Position numbers and translations under genes: made by a program. A DNA stretch of 64,000 nt. Origin: Maratus speciosus (taxonomy: Eukaryota > Arthropoda > Arachnida > Araneae > Salticidae). Shown in pieces: positions 56,985 to 64,000 of the stretch. The stretch's first letter is position 1; every line of letters starts with the position of its first letter. Under the pieces are notes generated by a model that was given only the letters and a program-made list of their open reading frames with translations, was not told the DNA's origin and searched no databases. The DNA lies in assembly GCA_963932465.1 (NCBI GenBank), contig OZ010786.1:271344411-271408410 (forward strand), written 5' to 3'.

Positions 56985-59900
56985 AAAAATCCTTCCGGGC
57001 TGTGCTGGGAGGAAAAAGTAGTTTTCATATTCCCTGTTTTTAAAAATACAGCTAATTTTACTCAAGCACATGAAGCTAAAATGAAAAGAATCCGATTATA
57101 GATGATTCGATACGAGTTTTCTTCAATAATGAATAAGAAGAAGAGTTTCACCAAATTAGTCAGCTAAATCCAAGATGCTTCATTTAGAGTGATTTGTGTT
57201 TCGTTGCCAAATTTGGCGATATCTTAATGTGTCCGCCATTTTAAGACAAAACGGTGGATGCAGTTACTAAATGAACTTGTTCACGATCTTGGTAACTCCT
57301 GTACACATGCTCAGTGACATCGAAATCGGTTAATATATACGAGTTCTATCGTATGACAAAATTAAATTGTTTCAAAATGTCAGACAACCTAGGATTTCAA
57401 ACTGCTATATTATCAGTAATTTTATTATGATAAAAACGATACAAAATTCTCTGGAATCCCGGTGTCAGAGTCAAACGCTTAAAAGAAATCAACTTGTTCA
57501 GTTAAAAAAAAATTTGTACTTCTCTTTAAAATTTGAAATGGTCTACATTTTGAATCAAGATGGCGGATGAAGCTGGTAATGAACTTTGTCGAGATTGCTT
57601 CAAAATGTCACCAACCTAGAAATTGAAGCAATTCATTTTCTCTATTTTTAAGGAAAAAGACGAAATAAAAAATGATCCGGGATCCTTGTATCAAGGTCAA
57701 ACACCCAAGGAAAAAATCTTTTACAATTTTTCACTTTATTTTAAATTTTAAAAAATTTCAATTTTGTAAATCGCCGCTATTTTGAAACAAGATGGCGGAG
57801 GAAGCTGGCCAACGAACTTAGTCAAGATATTTGTATGTACTATGCACACACTTAAATCATGAAAATCGGTTCATAAATGCGAGAGTTACAACATGACAAA
57901 AATCAGATATATATATATACATACATACATATATATATATATGTAGCATTTTGCTACCGACTTCAGATATTTAGGTGACACCAGTACTCCTCGAAATAAA
58001 ATGTAGTAGAGCAATCAAGACCATCCATCCATTATATTGAAAATATCGGATTGCAGTCAGGGTGGCGAGAAAGACAGGCTCGAAACACATTGGGATAATT
58101 TCCCTTACGTAATGAATATAGATAGTCATCGTCACTTTTTAAACTGGTTTTATTGACAAAAAACATAGTAAGACACTTCCAGTAGTTATTCCATTAACTC
58201 TCAAAAATCGATCATCACTTCATAAGACTTTAGATGTTATAAGAATAGGATCTACACATTAGAACGTTCACTCCAAGCGACGCAGCTTAATTAGACAACC
58301 AGAAAAACGTAAAATCTTCCTCTCCTTCGCCGATGTAACGATATTTGTACTCCGAAAAACAGCACGCGGTTACAGAAATGTAAAAGACCAATGCTAGAAG
58401 AGAGGTGGGGAAGGATGGCACATAAAACAGATTACGATTCGATGGGAAAGGATGGCGTCGATATTGAACTCTTTTATACGGCGTCAGAATTAAAGTGCAA
58501 ATAGTGCTGGCGGACGCATGGAATTGTGGGTATAGAACACCAAAGAAATAAATGATATTAAAACATTCGAAAGAAAGAGAATTTAGTTTTAGAATAAAAT
58601 GAAAAAGTAATTTAATGGGTTTTATAAGATTAGGCGAATGGATTAAGGTTTTTAGAATAATAAAAGAATACACAACTTTAAATGCATGAAATAAAAGACA
58701 AAAGATATTAAGATATTATTAAAGATAGGTAAAAAAGGAAAAATATTAAAAATTGGGAATAGTTTTACTAAGAAAAAGAGGGGAAATTTTTTATTATTAC
58801 ATATATATAAGTCAACATTTGACCAGAGGATGGTTTTCGGTTCTCGGGGTCATAATAGGCGAAAATATACCAAAATTTCCCGATAATGGATTTTATCTGG
58901 ACGGCTGAAATATGTAGTGTATTACTTTTTGTAATGAAAGCTACCTAAAAATAGTATGTATGCTGTCGACGATGTTTTGTAATATTCTTTAACTGTTAAT
59001 TTACTGGGTTAAAAAAATAGATTTAATCATTTTTCAACGTTTAGAACATTAGTTTTTAAAAAAGGAAAAACCATTTCGCTTAGAAACGGGTAAATATTAT
59101 GAGAAACTGGATGATTTTTTTAAAACTTTTAAAAGTCAAAATTAAATATTTTATATTTTATTAAAATTTTAACTTTTCCTTTTCAAATAAACGTCGATAA
59201 ATTTGATCTGAATTAAATATAAAGAACTGTTTTTTATGTGCATCCAGATATAGAATATCGATTTTCTTTTTAAGTATATGACGTTCGTTCATTCCATCAT
59301 CGGTTTTTTTAATCTAATATCTACACCAACGTGTTCTTCTGGCAAAAATCTATACATTATACAATGAACTATATTTATTTTTCCAATATTACAAAGTCTC
59401 TGTTTGAACCCTAATCCTATTCTGTTTTCTTGATTTTTGGAATTTTTTAAACCGACAGAAAAAATTTCATCGATGCATTAGTTAAGTGGTAACGCAGAAT
59501 AAATAAATGGGGCTTACACGAGATTATATAATTTCAATATCGAATGCCTTTTGTGAATATATAAGCAAAAATGAAAACATTTCTAAAATAACTGAATTAT
59601 TATTTCATAAGACTCTTTTTTTTTTTTTTTTTGAAATCCAAACGAGAGATTTTTTCTTTTGTAACAGAAATTATATTAAATTAAAATATTTTCAATATTT
59701 AGGTAACAAAAATAATATGGTAAAAAATTAAATATTTAAATATGAAGTCAATGAAAAAATCAATTCAATTGCAAAAAAAAATTGCATGCCACTTCGATCC
59801 TTTCAACACTACAGCCGCCGTCTATTTAACTCAAGTTTTATAAAAAGTGTTTCGCACCAGAATTTTTATTTGATACTATTTAACTTATTTAATTTGATTA

Positions 59901-60025
59901 TTAGGTAGCTTTCATTACAAAAAGCTACCTATTGAAGCCGTTCGGAGGAAAGCGATTTCAAAAAATTTTGGTATATTTTCATCGATCATGACCCCAAGAC
60001 CCCGAAACCACCCTCCGTTCAAAAT

Positions 60026-60061
<36 letters not shown>

Positions 60062-61432
60062 GACCTATGTCACACTGTAACTCTTGTAATTATGAACCGA
60101 TTTCGATGTAATTCCGTGTGTACATAGTAGATACCAATGTCTCAACTGAGTTCGTTGGCCAGCTTCATCCGACGTTTTGTTTCAAAATGGCGGCCATTTA
60201 AAACTTTAAAAAATAAAATAAAATTTAAAATGTGGTACCAAAAAATTAAAAATGGAAAAATATTATTTTGTTATGTATTTGACCTTTATACAAAGATTCC
60301 GAAGCAGTTTTGTTTCGTCTATATCTTAAAAAATGGCTGAGTTATAGCATTTTGAATTTCTAGCGTGGCTGACATTTTGAAACGACCTGATTTTTGTCAC
60401 GCAATAACAATCGTATTTATGAACCGATTTGGATGTAATTTGGTCTGTACATAGTACATACTAATGTCTCGACCAAGTTCGTTGGCCAGCTTCATTCGCC
60501 ACCTTGTTTCAAAAGGGTTGCCATTTTTAAAAAAAAATAAATTTAAAATTTAAAATGAGGTATTAAAAAATTGGAAAATGAAAAAGACTTTTTTTATGTG
60601 TTTGGCCTTGATACAAAGATTCCGGAGCAGCTTTTGTTTCTGAAAATTTGTTCTTTTGTTTATATCTTAAAAAAATGGTTGAATTATAGCACTTTGAATT
60701 TCTAGCATGGCTAACATTTTGTAACGATCATGTATTTGTCACGCGATAACACACGTATTCGCCTATTTCGATGTAAGAAGGCATGTGGATAGTATACATC
60801 AATATCTAGACCAAGTTCGCTGGCCAGCTTCATCAGCCATCTTGTTTCAAAATGGCAGCCATTAAATAAAAAAAAATATATTTAAAGTGAGGTGCAAAAA
60901 AATTAGAAATTGAAAAAGGTTTCTCTCTTAAGTATTTGACCTTGATATAAGGATTCAGGAGCATTTTTTGTTTGTGTTCATCTTAAAAAATGGCTCAGAT
61001 ATAGCAATTTCAATATCTAATGTGGGTGACATTTTGAAAAATCTGATATTTGCCTGCGACAGCACTCGTATATATCAATCGATTCCGATGTGAGTGAGCA
61101 TGTGCACAGCAATTACTAAGGTCTCGACCAAGTTCACTGGTTAGCCTCATCCACCATGTTGACTTAAAATGGCAGGCACTTTAAGAAATCGCCGCATTTG
61201 GCAGCCAAATATAAGTTACTTTAAATAAAAGCAGCTTGGATAAAGCTGACTAATTTCGCGAAATTCTCATTCATAAGGATTTAGTATTGATAAAAATTAG
61301 TAATGAATCTCCTATATTCGGTTTCCACTAAATTGAGGTTCGTGTGTTTGAATAATATAAGTTGGCTTTTTTAAAATAAGGAATATTAAAGCTACCTCTT
61401 CCTCCCGGCACTGGCCGGAAGGACTTTTTTTG
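56985..61432. mobile_element. Giant foldback element with ~330-bp tandem repeats
   Basis: The outer ends pair: TCCTTCCGGGCTGTGCTGGG (56990) against the complement of CCCGGCACTGGCCGGAAGGA (61404-61423). The right arm has about four units with GATTT(C/G)GATGTAA, ACCAAGTTCG(T/C)TGGCCAGCTT and TTTCAAAATGGC near 60100, 60430, 60770 and 61090. The left arm has about three in inverted orientation (near 57230, 57560, 57790). A second inverted pair lies inside (58800-58960 and 59900-60030, sharing GAAAATATACCAAAATTT and TTTTTGTAATGAAAGCTACC). The centre has no recognised coding. Confidence 0.75.
60029..60059. repeat. TA microsatellite
   Basis: About 15 TA units between the inner hairpin arm and the tandem repeats of the right arm. 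A broken TA run is at the mirror position near 57908-57942. Confidence 0.9.
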
Positions 61433-61496
61433 TGCTGCATACATTTAATATATCTTACGAATACATTCCTGGCTCGAATCGACTATTATCTATTAG

Positions 61497-61533
61497 GCTG
61501 GGGTCAAAATGACCCCTATTGGTGGTTCTAGTA
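61497..61533 (-). mobile_element. Orphan piggyBac-like terminus
   Basis: Next to TTAA (61534-61537), the minus strand reads TACTAGAACCACCAATAGG then GGTCATTTTGACCC, the same terminus-plus-palindrome form as the element ending at 55089. No matching partner end was found upstream, so the element is truncated or replaced by the foldback. Confidence 0.6.
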
Positions 61534-61986
61534 TTAAAGAAAGGTTCTCTACACAAATCACGATCAGCGACATTTATTTTGAAGTATATAGAATTATTCT
61601 TATGCGCTTAAATACGCTTACAAATAATATAAAGTGGTGGAAAAAGAAAAGAAACGTTCTTTAAAAATATCTTAAGCAAAATCAAATTTAATTATAAGCA
61701 TTTTATCCAGTTGAAAATGCAATTGAATTTTAAGATTTTTAAATTATATTTAAGCTAGCTACAACCGGTCAAGTAAGCATTTAAATGGGAATATCTATAA
61801 ACTGACAATTTAATGCCACGTTGACTTTTTGGTTGAATACCTTTTGTAACATTTAGCAGAAGATTACCAAGTTTGGCGGGAACTGTTTTACGCGTGTGTA
61901 TGAGTATGTAAGCACAATCCTTCTTATTCTTAAGTATGAAGCGCAATGGAATATCAATGGTTATCAATTTTGATGTTCATTTTATA

Positions 61987-62741
61987 CTAGCCGACCTTCG
62001 CCCACTTCATTGGTGCAAATGAACCTGGGGTTGGTTTTCTACTTTTTTTTGGCAGCGCACACAGGCTACACCCGATACAGTTTACAAACGTCGTACGGTG
62101 CTATCCTTTAATTATTGTTTTCTTTTTTTTTCTTTAAGACACAGATTAAAATTTTCTGCATCGTCATACACATTGAGCTGATTTGATATCCTTTCAACTT
62201 GAGTTCAATCATACCAGTAACAAAATTAACCGAAGAGTTTTTTTTTCTATCGCACATTATATCGCAGTATTGCTTATTTAAGTGTTTCCCAAGAAAATCT
62301 CTTTTAGAAAATCAAATTACATTGATTTGGAAGTTACAAAATATGTAAGGTCTAATTTTGCGACTTATCAGTTCGCGCTTTCAAGGAAGGGGGTAGTTAG
62401 AAGTAAACTCCTAGAATACCATTTGTATCATAAAAACAAATGTGCGCGTCAGAAACGTTCACGTCATAACGATGCGGGTAACAATATGGTTAAAATGTGA
62501 CAATTACAACAATGCAAGTAATTTTTTAATTAAAAGTAAATTATCGCCCTTTTATCTCAGTGGGAGTAACTATAAATGAAACAAAAAAAAAATCAAAAAT
62601 CTAATCCAAACTGGGTTTTTAAGTACATAACTTCAGACATAGAGGTAATTTTCTACCAAATATTGAAGCTTTACAGGTAGTGGTATCGTCTGAACACAGC
62701 ACAAATACACACAGACAAATTTCTGTCTTTATTATTATTGA
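61987..62741 (-). mobile_element. Non-autonomous Helitron, both ends visible
   Basis: On the minus strand it starts TCAATAATAATAAAGACAGA (62741 down), like the 5' end at 47719, followed by a TG-rich run. It ends GGGCGAAGGTCGGCTAG at 61987, followed by T. At 755 bp it has no coding. The first base directly follows the 3' end of the next element (62742 onward). Confidence 0.65.
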
Positions 62742-63560
62742 ATAGCTGACACGCCCGACGTTGCCGAACCCGTTAAAATAACTTTAAACAAATGATTAAA
62801 CATTTATGATTTTATATCTTCGAAAAATCGTTCAAATGAACCAAGTTTCTGGGGTCACAGTACCTTTGACAGTATAGAGTTTTTCAATCGAACTTAGTTT
62901 CCGGGGCCTCAATAATGACTTCGACAGCGTCTAGTGTGTCCCCAACAAACCTCTTTCTGAACGAAACTGTGTCTTGAGTCCTCACTGCCTAAGACAGCGT
63001 ATACCGGGTGTGCTCCACAGGCGTCGGAGACAATCGAAAACGCAGCTGAATGATCCAAATTCGTAGTAATCGGACCCATAGAACCCGAGATAACATTGCG
63101 ACCCCTGGCTTTGAAAGGTGAAGTAAAACCTGTAAAACAATCGTACGCTAAATTGAAGGAACCAATTTCCGTTGAAATTGAAACCATAGAAACCAAGAAA
63201 AGAATGTTACGTTAATGTTCGAAAATAGTTAAACAGAAGGCTAAGATGAACTTTCATAATGCATAATGTGGCTAATTCTATTTGAATGAACAAATTCCCG
63301 TCAAAATCGGGTCCATAGAACCCGAAAAAAGAATGCGCTCTCAAGCAGTACAAGATGCCTCTACCCCTTTGTAAATTTAACAAATTGCATTTAACATTAA
63401 CGCGATATTCAATTTACGTATTAAATACCACCCCATCTAAAATAAATCACTTAACTTTAAAAGTAGCACGATTTTTAATTAATGGCTGTAGTGAGTAAAT
63501 GTAAGTTAATGCCGAAAATGAAGAGTAATATTCGAAAAAGTATTAGCTATGGGGTATAAG
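62742..63560 (-). mobile_element. Helitron-like 3' part adjoining the previous element
   Basis: On the minus strand the sequence ends AACGGGTTCGGCAACGTCGG then GCGTGTCAGCTAT at 62742, a GC hairpin-like block and a CTAT where CTRR is expected. The body has two related pieces with GGACCCATAGAACCCGAGA near 63070 and GGGTCCATAGAACCCGAAA near 63308. The 5' end was not found. The 95-codon minus frame at 62909-63196 has no family features. Confidence 0.45.
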
Positions 63561-63669
63561 AAAATTTTTTAGTAGTATATAAAGTAGCCGGAGGACCCAA
63601 GAACTATGGTAAAGAAAATTGCAAGAGAATCGGATCATTTTAGAGAAGCTGCATCAAGGGATCTAGAAA

Positions 63670-63926
63670 GGTTGGTTGGTTGGTTGTGTTTATGACGGCC
63701 AATTATCAACACGAGGGATATAGGCCCTAAGGGGGGAGGGGAGTGCCCTTCGTGGGGGTCTTTCTAAAGGAACCTAATCCGTATTAACGCTTGGAAAACC
63801 AAGGTTCGAAGAAAACCACGAAAACTCCGAACGATTAGGCCGACAGGCGCGATTGGGTTCGAACACAGCACTTCCCGTCTACCAGATTCGAGAGCAGAAC
63901 CTCTCGGCCACTGGTGGGGCCTCGGT
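63670..63926 (-). repeat. tRNA-derived SINE, full length, with TSD
   Basis: Second full copy of the SINE at 9926-10165, with GGCCCCACCAGTGGC head, A box, B box (TGTTCGAACCC, one base off the ideal) and the same body and GGTTGGTTGG-type tail. The 9-bp repeat ATCTAGAAA flanks it at 63661-63669 and 63927-63935. The tail is longer than in the other copy, and the identity of the pair is high. Confidence 0.85.
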
Positions 63927-64000
63927 ATCTAGAAAAGAGATTTATATTCAAAATTGGTGATAGCTGAAGCCTGAGATATTTTTGTTGTTGTTATTTTTTG

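Noticed and set aside
58287..58673. 128-codon minus-strand open frame as a membrane protein
   Set aside because: It is rich in Phe, Leu and Ile as expected from reverse-read AT-rich DNA, lies in the centre of a foldback, and matches nothing I know. It cannot be excluded fully.
62909..63196. 95-codon minus-strand open frame as a gene
   Set aside because: It lies in a Helitron-like body with internally repeated words and has no family features.

Overview
The window reads as nuclear DNA of an animal, most likely an arthropod. It is strongly AT-rich by eye, has no long open frames, contains no host gene I can support, and is full of metazoan-type transposons (piggyBac, mariner/Tc1-like, Helitron, BEL/Pao, Ty3/gypsy, tRNA-derived SINEs). 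The transposase variety resembles spider and insect genomes, but I cannot fix the taxon. No rRNA, functional tRNA, CRISPR array or prokaryotic signal is visible. Every coding stretch I recognise is a broken piece of a mobile element.

Layout. 1-9 kb: mostly unassigned AT-rich DNA with a tRNA-like repeat (2.4 kb), a 46-bp SINE fragment (3.2 kb), a short IS630/Tc1-like element carrying a transposase C-terminus (3.5-4.0 kb), a TTAA-flanked element (4.5-5.2 kb) and a perfect 53-bp inverted repeat (7.66-7.82 kb). 8.7-11.65 kb: a Ty3/gypsy pol remnant (minus strand) split by a piggyBac element, which is itself split by a SINE. 11.65-14.75 kb: a run of hairpin (foldback) elements, one holding a second TA-flanked element. 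16.4-24.3 kb: AT microsatellites, a small TTAA element and diverged tandem repeats. 25.2-27.2 kb: a duplicated unit with tRNA-like pieces. 27.35-29.3 kb: a tRNA-like sequence and a mosaic of TTAA-type termini. 29.9-32.6 kb: two Helitron-like elements joined head to tail. 32.7-36.5 kb: a deleted mariner, a BEL/Pao pol remnant split by a MITE, and an IS630-like transposase pseudogene. 36.7-42.2 kb: tandem repeats, a foldback and pogo/Tigger-like termini. 43.0-46.0 kb: a giant foldback whose arms carry ~150-bp tandem repeats. 46.4-47.6 kb: a small MITE and a deleted mariner. 47.7-55.5 kb: a Helitron containing a MITE, containing a near-complete piggyBac, containing another TTAA element. 57.0-61.4 kb: a second giant foldback with ~330-bp tandem repeats. 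62.0-63.9 kb: minus-strand Helitrons joined head to tail, then a full-length SINE.

The strongest result is the 47.7-55.5 kb nest. The MITE that received the piggyBac has an uninterrupted relative at 46.4-46.7 kb, so the pre-insertion sequence can be read inside the same window and shows clean TTAA duplication. The genes do not work together as a pathway. The window is a record of successive transposition and decay.
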